Source of the DNA: Takifugu bimaculatus
Taxonomy: Eukaryota > Chordata > Actinopteri > Tetraodontiformes > Tetraodontidae
Length of the DNA: 64,000 bases
Assembly (NCBI GenBank): GCA_004026145.2
Contig: CP034986.1
Location: 19,984,406-20,048,405, forward strand
Reading direction: 5' to 3'
The translations under genes and the position numbers were made by a program. Within the stretch, counting starts at the first letter, position 1. Every line of letters begins with the position of its first letter. The notes below the pieces were generated by a model. The model was not told where the DNA came from and did no database searches. It saw only the letters and a program-made list of their open reading frames with translations. This document shows positions 22,712-33,901 of this stretch, one piece after another.

Positions 22712-25700
22712 TCTGTAAAAAATCACTAGCTTTGAGATGAACCCTTTAAATGGTCCTTTTCTTTAGCCACAATGCTCTGATTCACTTTGCTTGAACAGCG
22801 TTAGAGGGATCAGTTTTATCATCTGACTCTGACCCCATTCATCATCGAGCAGAGGGCCAAGAATTTCTCATGATTGCTGAAGATCCTCACCACTTGGATC
22901 ATCTATCACAGCGTATTCACTAAAATAGGGCAAGAAATGCCGATATAAAAGCTAATTTCAGTCATTTACCTTTCTTTTGAGACCAGTGGAAGAGGGACTT
23001 CCAGACTTGTGGATGATCATTATCTCGAGATCGGAAGATTGCTCAGTGAATTTTAAAAGGTCCTAAGGGCAGTTCTATATCTTGGCGGGTCCGTTAAGCT
23101 TGTTTGGGTGTTTTGCCTTTTTGAAACACCCAAGCAAGGTGTGTTATATTGCATTTTTCCACTGCCGTCAAACCCAACGACGAGATTCTCTGTTGGCTGC
23201 AGAGCTGTGGTTGCACATCCAGCACTGCTCATGATTATTACCTCATCTCCATTACTAAGAAACAATAAACTGTGTTCCATATTTCAAGATAACATCTGTT
23301 TGTTTTCAGATTTATAGTATTCAGAAGCCACAGACTGGATGATTTTAACAAGCTGTGCGGGGCCCGGCTATCCCACTTGGCCCCAACGCCGTAAGTCTGA
23401 GCATGACCATTTAGAGTAACTGGTTCCAGTTTGGGAGGGAAAAATAATGGAAAATTGCGGCTTGCGTGAAAAAGATATTCACTGTTGACTCTTAAAGTAT
23501 TTAGCTTAAGCTCAGAGTGTTGCCTTCACATGTGTGGGCCTGTGCTGATGCCTTTTAGGGTGCAGATAGGGCAGAGAGCAGGAGATGGAGCAATAAAGGC
23601 CTAAAAGTTGCTCCCACAGTGATATCGGCCACCTCAATAGCGGAAGAGCAATGATGCAAAATGTTGTTACAGCCGCGCTGGCAGTGATGGGAAGAGACTC
23701 TTCTTTTGGACTGATGGGTTCTCAAGAAGCATATCAACACACGCTCTTGCAAAATAACTCAAGTGGTTTCTTCAAGGGAATGGTGACTGGCTGGAGTTTT
23801 GGAGTTTAAGTAGGATAATGGACTGGACGCACAGAGGCTCAGAGAGGAATCTGCTCATTTATTCCCGCCGGTTTTTGGGGGTGCAGAAACATTTATTGCT
23901 AACTCAAATTGTCAAGGTTTAAAAATAGAATTCTTGATTAGCTAGAGAAAGCTTAAGCTAATAAAGCTAAAGGACTGGTTTTGATCATTCATAAGCCATC
24001 GATGGCTTCGGTGATGATACAGTAGGTGGTGATTTTAGTGTGTTTTCACAAAGCAAAGCTCATTTTTCTGCTTACTTTGTAACGGAACTGTGGTTTGAGC
24101 AGCGGGATGTATGGACGGATGGATGGACTCCCTCAAAGTCAAGACGTAAAAACAGAAGCTGAGTGTTTATTGAAGCGTCATGTGAGCAGTGACTTAGGTG
24201 TTTAGGTGTTAGCATTCCTGAAATTCTTTTGAACCATCCGTGTTGTTTCGTATTTATTTGTCATTGGTGAGACAGACCTACATCAGAGTACTTAGAGTTC
24301 AGAGATGAACTAAAGAAACACTGTCATTTGTTTTCTTAGGACCTCTGAATTTGTTTTCTTGGCTATGCTAGCCCCATGGCTCCATATAGCAATGTTGATG
24401 GACCACTCACAGGTCAGACCTTAGCTTCTATTGCACAGTTTGGCACATTCCTCATCCCCCAGAGCATTGAAAACAGGGACTTGAGTGATATTTGATTGAT
24501 AATCCTGTCATTATATGATCACAGTACCCTTTTTTTTTTCAAATGAGAAAATATTAGCCTGCTAATACAACCCAAACACTTGAGGACTCCAGAAGTATAT
24601 TTGCAAAAGTAAATTGGGCACATTTATTTTCATTTCTATCACAGATGCACAATATTGTCTGCATGTTAAATAATCAGATGAGAATACAAATATAATTTAT
24701 CATTTGTATTCACTGAAAATCTAATTTTAGCTAGTAAAATCAACAGTAATGATGGGTTTTTTTAAATTTATTTGTCATGCTTACACTTTCTAAGGTTACA
24801 TGTGGTGCATTAACATCGCGCAATAAGGTGATTTTGAGAATCAAAAATGAATTTACCAGAGTTTAAGTGAAAACCCTGTTATTAGCGACAAAAGACGGGT
24901 AACCAGAAGGGAACATACCAAACTAGCTTGGCTCGCTGCCACCACACCCGACAACAAAACAGCTGGCAACGTGCACAGAGTTTGCCCTGGATTTCTCTTG
25001 AATGATCGAACTAACCGAGCCGAAAATGCAGCAATTTTACCCCCTATTATTTCACGGGTTTAATCGAGGCAAGAAAAAAGTGTTCGCTTCTCTTCCACAC
25101 CAGAATCCTTAAGTCATGCAGCAGTGATATAGACTGCCCACTTCTGTTCCACCCAAAAATCTCAAAAATGCTTTTGCGCCCACTTAATTGCGCACAATAG
25201 GAAGCAAACATTACGGAATTCCTGTTTGTGAAAGAACCTGGTCTGATCTCTGCTTCCTTTAAAGGTAACATTTCCAACTCCTCCAGCTTCGCAATTAAAC
25301 AAGAACCTGACTAAGAGCTTAAATCCATTCAAGACGGTTTGTTGGCCATGGTTGGGAATTTCCTGCATAACATTACTTTGAAATATTTTGATACCCCCCC
25401 CCGCCCACACACACACACACTCACACACACTCACATGTTCACACACACGTACACATAGGGCTGTGAAATATCTATTTAAAAAGGGGAAGATGTGTTTTCA
25501 GCTCCTTTAAAATGTTTTTTTTTCTCCAAACTGGAGAAACGGTGTATCTGACATCTTCCTTGGCCCTCATGCACATGCCTCCAATCACATAAGACAGGCC
25601 ACTTGCTTGCATCACTGTCGGCCTCCAGGAGCAGTTTTAAAGAAAAACAATGCATAAATTTATTTCCGGCTGTGGTCCAAATTGAGGTGTTTACAGCAAC

Positions 25701-27411
25701 AGTATGACAACGGAGAGACTGCTAATCCAGCCTCACCCACCAGGGGCAGATGTGATCTTTTCCCTAGTTAATTGGTCAATTGGATTTTTAAGAGGAGAGT
25801 TCAGCTTAAAACTTACACCCCTTTCCATGATTATATGTTGTTACAGAGAGGCTGCTTCAGTTTGCATTTGTTTGGATTCGGTTTGGATTTGATGCCAACT
25901 AACTACGGTAATCAACCAAATGAAGCAAACTATCCTAAAAGAGGCTCTTCCAAGCTCTCCCAGCTATGAAATTAGTTTAGTCCTGTGTTTTAACAGTGCT
26001 CTCTACTCTACTTGAGTTTTAGATCATTGAGAAACTCTCTTTTGAATTTAATGGACCTGAAATCAATCACAATAGCAGGAGGGCGTTTAAGTCTTGGAGA
26101 TTGTCTTGGAAAGAGCGAGGCTATGCAACACTTTCGCTCTCCTCCCCAATTTCCTCCCTAAGTTCCGTCAAAGTGAGGAGGCCTGAGTTGGCTGGACGAG
26201 GCCAGGACGGCTTGATGTCCATGGAATGCATGAATAAAAGTGCTCGGCAAAAAACAGGAACTCTGAGTCAAAAAAGTCATTCAAGTTTGAAAAAAAAAAA
26301 AGCGTTTCAGGGGATTTGATCTTGGATCAAGAGGGTTTTAGCAATGGAGACATTGCTGCCATTATTCCATCATAGGTTGCTATGAAAACTGGAGAAACCT
26401 CAAACTGCAAAAGAGGTCTAGTCATGGTAGAAACTGGAGAAAGTGCAGCCGCTGAACGGAAATCAAAAGTCAAATGATCCTGAATTATTTACATTGCAAT
26501 TGTCACCTCATTTTGTCCAATTAGGGGACAGTTGTAATAATTGAAACTATGGTCTTGTCCTGATCGTTATAATAAAATATCATAAAGGAGCAAATACAGC
26601 TGTTTTATTGAGGGTGTCCTTGATGTGACGTCTGGATCCAACTGAACAGAATCCCTTTAACAAATACCTCTGAACCTGTTGTTTCTTGTTGCTAAACAGC
26701 CTTTGTTATGGTGTACGTGAGCCGTGCACCGCTCCCCTCCAGGGAGAAGCTGTAGTTTGATTACAGCCCTCATTAAGCTCAGTGGGCCTGGTTGTTAGCG
26801 TGCACAGAAAGGCCACCTGGAGTTGGATGGAACGCGGCTGAATGAGAACCAAACGTCACTCAGTTCAGGGTGGATCTTACAGAAGCAGCAAATATTGCCC
26901 AACATTTCATTTATCTTCTTTATATTTGACAGCTTTAGTTCTTTTAGAGTTAAAACATACTAAATGGGTTCCCTTTAGTATAATAAAAAAAATACTTTTT
27001 GCCATTCAAAACCCAAAGGAAGAATCACTATCATAGAACTTAAACATTCGGGTGAATCTTATAAGACACAGATAAACAAGTGAGCTACTGACGTCAACTC
27101 AAAGAAGCACGTGCCCACCATTTAGTGAGATCCCTGGCCCAGTGTTGCTTGGGGGAATTCTATTAACTGGGGCTTATCGACAGTCATTTTATATCACAAA
27201 CCTCTCTCAGTGTGCAATTAGCCCGTTTACTACTCTATCAGATTACCCGCGTGTCATTGTATTAATCCCTGTTTCGAGATTGCACACATTTTCCCATTCA
27301 TGGACGCTTATAGTCATTATGCTAATGCTGTTGGAAGCTCATTGCTTCATTGGAAATCTGGGATCAATGTTTGATCCGGTGAGATGATCTGAGAGGGATC
27401 CAGCCATACCA
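22712..27411 (+). other. arhgap6 intron 1, no gene seen
   Basis: AT-rich intron DNA with a poly-C/(CA)n tract at 25394-25449 and an A-run at 26290-26300. A block at about 26700-26830 is compositionally even and repeat-free and might be conserved, but that cannot be judged from one sequence. Confidence 0.45.
25394..25449. repeat. Poly-C followed by imperfect (CA)n
   Basis: Nine C residues, then CA units broken by CT and GT changes. Confidence 0.9.
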
Positions 27412-27692
27412 TACCATATTTTCACGACCATAAAGTGCACTGTATTAAAAGGCGCAGTCTCAGTTATGGGTGCTATTTCTGTATTTAAAACATACATAAG
27501 GCGCACCGTATTATTAGGCGCATGCTGAAACATACAGTAAAAAAATGACAACGGAAGTAAAACAGTGAGTTTCGACACATTTATGAACAAAATATTCATT
27601 TTTTCGCCACAAAAACCATCAAAGTTTTCATTTCTGTATCTGAATTAAAACAGCTGCGCTATTTCAATGTTCAACATCCCGAATTCCTCTTC

Positions 27693-28411
27693 TTAATCAT
27701 CTGAATCGGACTCACCGACCGGATGTGGTTCAGCGTTGATTTTGTGAAAGCTCTTCCAATACATGCAGACGGTATCATGGCCCATACGTCTACAATCCAC
27801 CTGCATATGGTGGCATAACTCACCCGCCGGTGCCTCATAGATGTGGCTGGGCGCGGTTATCTTGTCGCCGCAGTAGGTGCGGAAGATGGCCGCCCTCTCC
27901 TGGTTAGGGTTAGGGAAGATGGCTGCCCTCTCCTGGTTAGGGTTAGGGAAGATGGCTGCCCTCTCCTGGTTAGGGTTAGGGAAGATGGCCACCCTCTCTG
28001 GTTAGGGTTAGGGTTAGGGAAGATGGCCGCCCTCTCCTGGTTAGGGTTAGGGAAGATGGCCGCCCTCTCCTGGTTAGGGTTAGGAACTGACCATCTCCTG
28101 GTTAGGGTTAGGGTTAGGGAAGATGGCCGCCCCTCTCCTGGTTAGGGTTAGGGTTAGGGAAGATGGCCACCCTCTCCGGTAGGGTTAGGGTTAGGGAAGA
28201 TGGCCGCGCCCTCTCCTGGTAATCCGCGGGCAGCCGCTGTGCAACAGTTGTCCTCGCGCGTATGGAGAGATGCCGCCTCCTCATAAGGCGACAACACTAA
28301 GATTGCTCGATTGCCATTTTCAGCCGCATATTCGATGGCCTGCAGTTTAAAGTAAGCCTCATTCATATGCGTCTCGCTTGACCGGCGCCATTTTAGGGGG
28401 TCCTTACGCAT
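27693..28411 (-). pseudogene. Transposase remnant interrupted by a minisatellite
   Basis: Two short minus-strand open pieces belong to the element: an N-terminal one (28411 down to about 28216) with the AYFKLQAIEYA..NGNRA motif, and a C-terminal one (about 27881 down to 27693) reading RTYCGDKI.. to GESDSDD. Between them the frame consists only of repeated NPNQERAAIFP units. No intact catalytic domain is present. Confidence 0.55.
27882..28220. repeat. Minisatellite with telomere-like TTAGGG motifs (about 10 units)
   Basis: About ten tandem units of 33-40 bases. Each has a part of the form GAAGATGGCCGCCCTCTCC followed by TGG and two or three TTAGGG-like motifs (GGTTAGGGTTAGG). Units vary by a few substitutions and by the number of TTAGGG copies; one unit near 28084-28117 has a changed first half (AACTGACCATCTCC). 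It lies wholly inside the pogo-like element. Confidence 0.95.
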
Positions 28412-28740
28412 AGGTGTGCCGCTAATCGATTGGCGGAGCGTTTACCGTAGCGCACTCACCAAAGGTGCACAACAGATTTTGGAACTCACAAGGCGCTCCA
28501 TATTATAAGGCGCACCTTATAGTCGTGAAAATACGGTAGTCTATGCAGAATGCATTTTTGGGTCCAGTCTCGATTATTGACAGAAACGTGACGTCTCCGC
28601 TGAGAAAGAACCATAGGATGCAACAAAACAGGAGAACGTGCTCCCGAAGCTTTTCAGGACCTTTTCCTCACAGTGGAGGAAAAGAGAACAGTTGGAAATG
28701 GAGATGGCTGAGAAGCAAACATTAATTTCCCCCGCCAGGA

Positions 28741-28741
28741 C

Positions 28742-28772
<31 letters not shown>

Positions 28773-28793
28773 TCTTTGTCTCTCTTTCTGTGT
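28741..28793. repeat. (CT)n microsatellite, imperfect
   Basis: CT units with a few G and T interruptions. Confidence 0.9.
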
Positions 28794-30218
28794 GTCTGGT
28801 GCAGATTAAACCTCAGCGCCAGTGAGAAAACACCATTTTGCATGCAGAGGTACCATGCGGAGGAGAGGATCCAGAGGCAGAAGGTGGATGATCCAGTTAC
28901 ACCGTTTTCCCATTCTGGATGGCAGAATATACGTCCCTCTGAGTATTTATGTGCACTTGAGTGACCTGTGTGTTGCCTAGCGGGCCCTCTAATGTGGTTT
29001 GCCAGTGGACAGAGGGAAAACATGGATCTCCTTACAAATGTGCCGGAGGGTGTTGAGCTTCAACTTTACATTTTACTCATTTAGCACATTTATGTTGCCT
29101 TCTAAACCTCTCGAAGTTCTGCTGTGACACTCACTCAAACTTTACCCACATCTCAAATGTGCCCACTTTGGAGCAGTGATGCCATAATTTTTGGAGTTAT
29201 TCTGATACTGTGGGTCCATATTTCAAGAAATGGATAATGGTGAAAGTGTTTTTTAGCATTTCGAATGTTAGCTTACTTACTAGCTCTGGATTCAGTTCAT
29301 TTCAACCCGGCCAGAAGGTGAATAACACCAGGGCACACTCTCAATTGGACCCACAGAGAACAAAACCTTTGTCCATTGTTCCAGAATCCCTTTAATTATA
29401 ATTCTTCAAATGCTTCTTTTGCTTTTTGCCCATTCTCCAAACTATTTATTTTAAAATTGCATCAAGTCATTTGAGGTAACCCTCCCAGCCAAATACGCAA
29501 GATAACAAATGGAGAAGCAAGCTGGTTCTGGGTTTGAATCCCAGCTTGGGACATTTGACGTGGCTTGCTCCTCATTCACAGGCCAGTGACAGAAAGAGTG
29601 TTTCTTTTACAGTTGGACTTCAGCGTTTCTGCATTTGGTCCCTAATCCTTTTCGCTTTTTCTCAATTTTCCTCCACAAAGTCTCTGCGTGCATCTTTATT
29701 GGGAACACAGAGAGGACACCGAGCGTTCATATCCTGTTTCACTGCTAAAATATGAGCCCAAAGGAATAAAAACCAATTTCATTTTTAGTTTTATTTTGAT
29801 CAAGCCCTGGACTTCAGCGGAGGTCATCTTTCTCTCGTGCCTCGCGGGCAAGTTGCTTCCAAATGCATGTGTGCAAGCTCCACTTTTGTTAATAAATATA
29901 GCTCAGGCGCAGCTGTAATTGGTCACATTAGAAGCAGCTCAGGTTGACCCCCGTGTCACACCTCCCTTTTATTACTAAATCAATTTGTTTTGTGCTGTAT
30001 TTAGTGAGGATTAACTGAGTGTTCCTGCTCACACATGCAGGATTTAGGCCACTATGAGTACTAAGCTTTGAGAATTAATACCTGGCAGTGAGTGAGGAGA
30101 CTTTTGCACGTGGAGGCAGTTTTTTCCGACTGATCACACTGGTTAAATATACCTTCAAATTCTTGTGAACCCATATTAAATAAGCCACAGCTTTGGACAT
30201 AAACCCCATTTTGTGTTT

Positions 30219-30235
30219 GTGTGTGTGTGTGTGTG
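30219..30235. repeat. (GT)n microsatellite
   Basis: About eight GT units. Confidence 0.85.
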
Positions 30236-31360
30236 CAAGTGAATGAGCGTCTTGAGGTTTGTGGAATTATTTATTTGGAATTCCAGGTCAGCATCTTGGT
30301 GAGGCCCCAGGGCTCCTGCTGAAGCTGACTGACACTCTACCCCCAAACTTCCTTTGTCTTCCTGACCCAGCCTGTTTTTTTTTACAGACACATCCAACCT
30401 TTTGTCACCTTTACTGACTGAAAAAATCCTTGCTTGTTTTCATCTCCAGCTCAGGATCGATGCAGGAAGTCATGTCTGTGGTGCCCTCAGCAGTGAAATT
30501 AGTCATCTTTAATGCTTTTATATACAGTAGTGCTTTCTTTTATTTGTGTTTACATGTGTATTCTAAATTCCCAGTCTTGTAAGCATACCTGGACCACCAT
30601 ATTTGATGATTAGAAATAGAAACATGATGAAAACTGGAATATTCTTGGTATTCTTGGTCTTCAAGAATCATTGACGTATCTTATTTTCTTACAATCTCAA
30701 TTGCCTAGTTAAGTTTTGTAATAATAAAGTAATATGGATATTTTTACATGCCTGATGATAAGAAAGCTATCATCACTCACTTGTAATGCTCAATTCAGTC
30801 TGTGCTTTTTTTTATTGTGGCAGAAATGAATGGATTATTTACTCTCATTTATAAATATTAGCAAACAGAACCACAGAATTGACAGGATCCACTCTTGAGG
30901 GTAGCACACGGGTGTGTTTAAGATTTTGATGTTTTTACCGTTGGAGCGCGTATTTGTCTGGTAACTGATTGACAGGATGGCGATATTTCGCTAGTCGCCA
31001 GGAGGGGGCAGAAGAGCGCGTCAAAAAAACCCATCAAAAGTTCTCCCCATCCCCAACTTAAAAAGTTCCTATAAAGTTTGGATTTGGGTTTTGTTTGTGT
31101 TGGTTAGTGTTTGATAAAACAACACATAGTAGAAAATGGTCTGTAAACTTTAAGAGCTTGCTGAATACCCTCAATACAATCGAGTTTAAGAAGTCAGTCC
31201 ACTCAACATTAGAAAGGTTTCCATCGGAGGAACGGACGATGCTGGTCTAATGGTCATGCTGCAATTCCAACATCTGGTTGGCATGAAAATTGGACCAATG
31301 ACCAACTTCTAACTGTCATCAAATGATTCCCTGGCTTAATTAAAGCAGAGAAGCTCTTAC

Positions 31361-31385
31361 CAGCCATCTCTTCTTCCCCATCCTC
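31361..31385 (-). other. Candidate 25-nt antisense micro-exon
   Basis: On the minus strand a long pyrimidine-rich tract and GCAG precede 25 bases that read EDGEEEMA and are followed by GTAAGAG. Acceptor, donor and an open acidic frame together look like a micro-exon, but short matches of this kind arise by chance in 43 kb, and no partner exon was found. Confidence 0.25.
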
Positions 31386-31529
31386 CTGCATACAGGGAGA
31401 AACAAAACAGAATCAGGCAGCAGGCATTTGAGACCCAGCTGGGACAGTGACTGGAGCTATAAATAGAAACATAACACAGCAGTGGAACTTGAGAGTTCCA
31501 CTAGGGAGAGAGACATTGGATTGGATTCA

Positions 31530-31530
<1 letters not shown>

Positions 31531-31562
<32 letters not shown>

Positions 31563-31563
31563 T
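31531..31563. repeat. (GT)n microsatellite
   Basis: About 16 units, one TA interruption. Confidence 0.95.
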
Positions 31564-32658
31564 TTACGTGCATCGTGTGTTTACGCGCATCTCTCTTTAT
31601 CTGTGTGCATGTACTGACCTATAAATGTGATATTAGAGTAAAGTAAAGTTTCTTTCTTTCTATGGAAGCAGTAGGAGAAAAACACTTAAATTAGCATACA
31701 CAGACATTTAATGGACCCTTATTGTTGAGAATAAATGAGTAAAATCGCTTTTGCCTCCACCTAGAGGCCAAAGCGGTAGGTGCGAATTAAAATTGAGCAT
31801 GCAAGTCAGAGAAGCAAAGCAAGGGTTTTGCCAGATCTTCTGATTGATTAAAAAAAAAAAAAAAAAAAGAACCAGAAATTCTCTGCCTGGACTCAGAATG
31901 TTGAAATTTTACATTATTATAAAGTAGCTGCAGTTCCCACAGACACTATAACCATTCAAATATACACCACAAGTTCTGTCAATATTGAAAAAAAATGGAT
32001 TAAACTGTTTATATGTATGGAAAAGGCTAAAAATGGAAAACTGCATCATCCTAATGTGTGTGAGCGTAATAACTTATTCTTGCCAGCAGAAGGAGCGAAT
32101 GAGTTGGTAAACGCAACGATGAGTCACGGCAAAAAAGGTGGGTGGTCTGCAATATGGCCAGTCACAGCTGTGCACATCTGTCTTTTCCGACTCTATGTCA
32201 TAAGTATCAAACAAAAACATTACAATAGCTGATACCAGCTGCGCTCTGAACAAATTTTACTGCCCTGGAGCCAAGGAAAACTGTTTAAAGCCCACGGATG
32301 CGCCGTTTCTCCCGAAAAACCCTTTAAAAGGAGATTTTACAGGCTGAAAATATGTGAGGCTGCAAATATTTACATAACAGCCATGTTGGTGACCGCATTT
32401 ATACAACCCAACATACATATAATCAACTCTAAATAACCATTTCCCCCAGAGTTTCAGCCGTTCAACAACAAAAATAGTGAAGAAAATATGGCCCTGCAAT
32501 GTTGTTATTACACACTTGCAAAATATTCTTATATGAGACCACTGGGGCTGATTGTACTGTCACAAAATATATTTAACTAACACACACACAGTTTGGAACA
32601 GCATCACTTCCAAGCACAGATCATATTCTCTCCTGGAGAGTACCTTCCCAGAACATCA

Positions 32659-32696
<38 letters not shown>

Positions 32697-32731
32697 GAAA
32701 GAGAGAGAGAGCAACAGAGAGAGAGAGAGAG
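32659..32731. repeat. Compound (GT)n(GA)n microsatellite
   Basis: About ten GT units run into GA units that continue with short interruptions. Confidence 0.95.
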
Positions 32732-33523
32732 CAATAATTTCTAAGACTAAATGTTCTAATCCAGAGGGTCAAAGCTGGTTCCAGTTATCAGACACATAAA
32801 GGATTTCGTCTAGAGAGCACATCTGCTCCGGAGCTCCTCTCAGAACCTGGAGTCACAGAGGTCTCTCCTGGAAACATTCCACCAGTGCAGGAAGTGATGC
32901 CGTTTACACTTCCAGCAGAAGCAACAGTTGGTTTAATTGAAATAAAGAAAAAGTGTGGGTGGCTGATGTGATCAGAGATGGCCCCCATGGCGAAGGAAAC
33001 CTGACGCAAGCATCAGTCTCAGCACCTTTAGGCCTCAATTTAACTCACTGTTGTGTTTGATTAGTTTCATCATCAGTCTTATTATTTTTAACTGTACAGT
33101 TATATTTCAAGGTATCTCCTGTGAACAAATGGCTTATATTGCAGAAATACTGTGGCTGGATGGGGCAGAAGAGGCGTTATTAGGAGCGCTGAGCCTGAAC
33201 TGATGTGTATTAAAGATGACTGAGATTCCTGAATCATGCATTGGTACGTTCACCTGATGAACGTATGTCTGTATGGCGCTGGCATCCCAGCAGTCACTGG
33301 GTATAATTCAGGAATACACACAGGACATGTGGATGGACGTGTGTCCAGCATGGTGCACATGCGTGTAAGTCTCTCAAACACACACAGATGGAGGTAATTT
33401 AGATTTCTTTTTGCAATTGATAATATAGTTTTACCTGCAATAAAAAAATATACACCATACACTGTATACTGAGGGTAGGGAAAGTCATCAAATGAGAAAA
33501 TTTCTGAAAGATAGAGTGGAAGT

Positions 33524-33556
33524 AACACACACACACACACACACACATACACACAT
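33524..33556. repeat. (CA)n microsatellite
   Basis: About 16 CA units with one TA interruption. Confidence 0.95.
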
Positions 33557-33584
33557 GTTTGTGTTTCTTTGGTTTGTTTAGTTC

Positions 33585-33800
33585 TATCTTTGGGAGGACA
33601 TTCATAAGAATAATGCATTCCCAAGCTACTTACCCAACCCTACCCATCCCAACTAACCCCCCAACCTTAACCCTGACTCTAACCCCATCCTAAACCCAAA
33701 TCTAACCGCGACCTTAAAGCCTCCTCTTAATCCTCCAACAGACCTTTGATGTTGTGAGGACCAGCCTAAATGTCTTCACTTCCTCCTCCTCACAAATGTC
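33585..33800. repeat. Interspersed repeat with degenerate CCTAACC-type units
   Basis: The block contains CCCAACCTTAACCCTGACTC-like text framed by GGGAGGACATTC at the left and TTGTGAGGACCAGCC at the right. This layout is common in fish genomes as a small non-autonomous repeat and is typically flanked by (CA)n tracts, as here (33524-33556 and 33856-33899). Confidence 0.55.
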
Positions 33801-33853
33801 ATCACTTTGCTAGAAGAATGTGGATTTTAGTACTCAGTATGTACCAAGTACAA

Positions 33854-33855
<2 letters not shown>

Positions 33856-33899
<44 letters not shown>
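33856..33899. repeat. (CA)n microsatellite
   Basis: About 22 uninterrupted CA units, likely polymorphic. Confidence 0.97.

Positions 33900-33901
<2 letters not shown>

Larger units (their letters stand above)
27412..28538 (-). mobile_element. Non-autonomous pogo/Tigger-like DNA transposon
   Basis: The ends are inverted repeats of about 47 bases: 27412-27458 and the reverse complement of 28492-28538 (shared start TACCATATTTTCACGAC or TACCGTATTTTCACGAC) with subterminal GGCGCA motifs. On the minus strand, 28411-28154 contains a short coding remnant (HMNEAYFKLQAIEYA..NGNRA) like the N-terminal DNA-binding part of pogo-type transposases. A possible acidic C-terminal piece (GESDSDD) ends near 27693. 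The middle, where the catalytic domain should be, is replaced by a minisatellite. The superfamily assignment is from memory of the motif and is less sure than the element itself. Confidence 0.75.
28539..33580 (+). other. arhgap6 intron 1, mostly non-coding
   Basis: Contains several microsatellites (separate entries), a 19-base A-run at 31850-31868, a B-box-like GGTTTGAATCCCAGC near 29529-29545 that may be an eroded SINE, and a possible antisense micro-exon at 31361-31385. No plus-strand exon of arhgap6 is recognised. Confidence 0.5.

Noticed and set aside
27843..28145. 100-codon plus-strand frame with repeated LLVRVREDG units
   Set aside because: It is the minisatellite read in frame; repeat-length multiples of three keep it open.
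29520..29560. tRNA gene suggested by a B-box-like GGTTTGAATCCCAGC
   Set aside because: No matching A box or cloverleaf stems at the right distance; more likely an eroded SINE.
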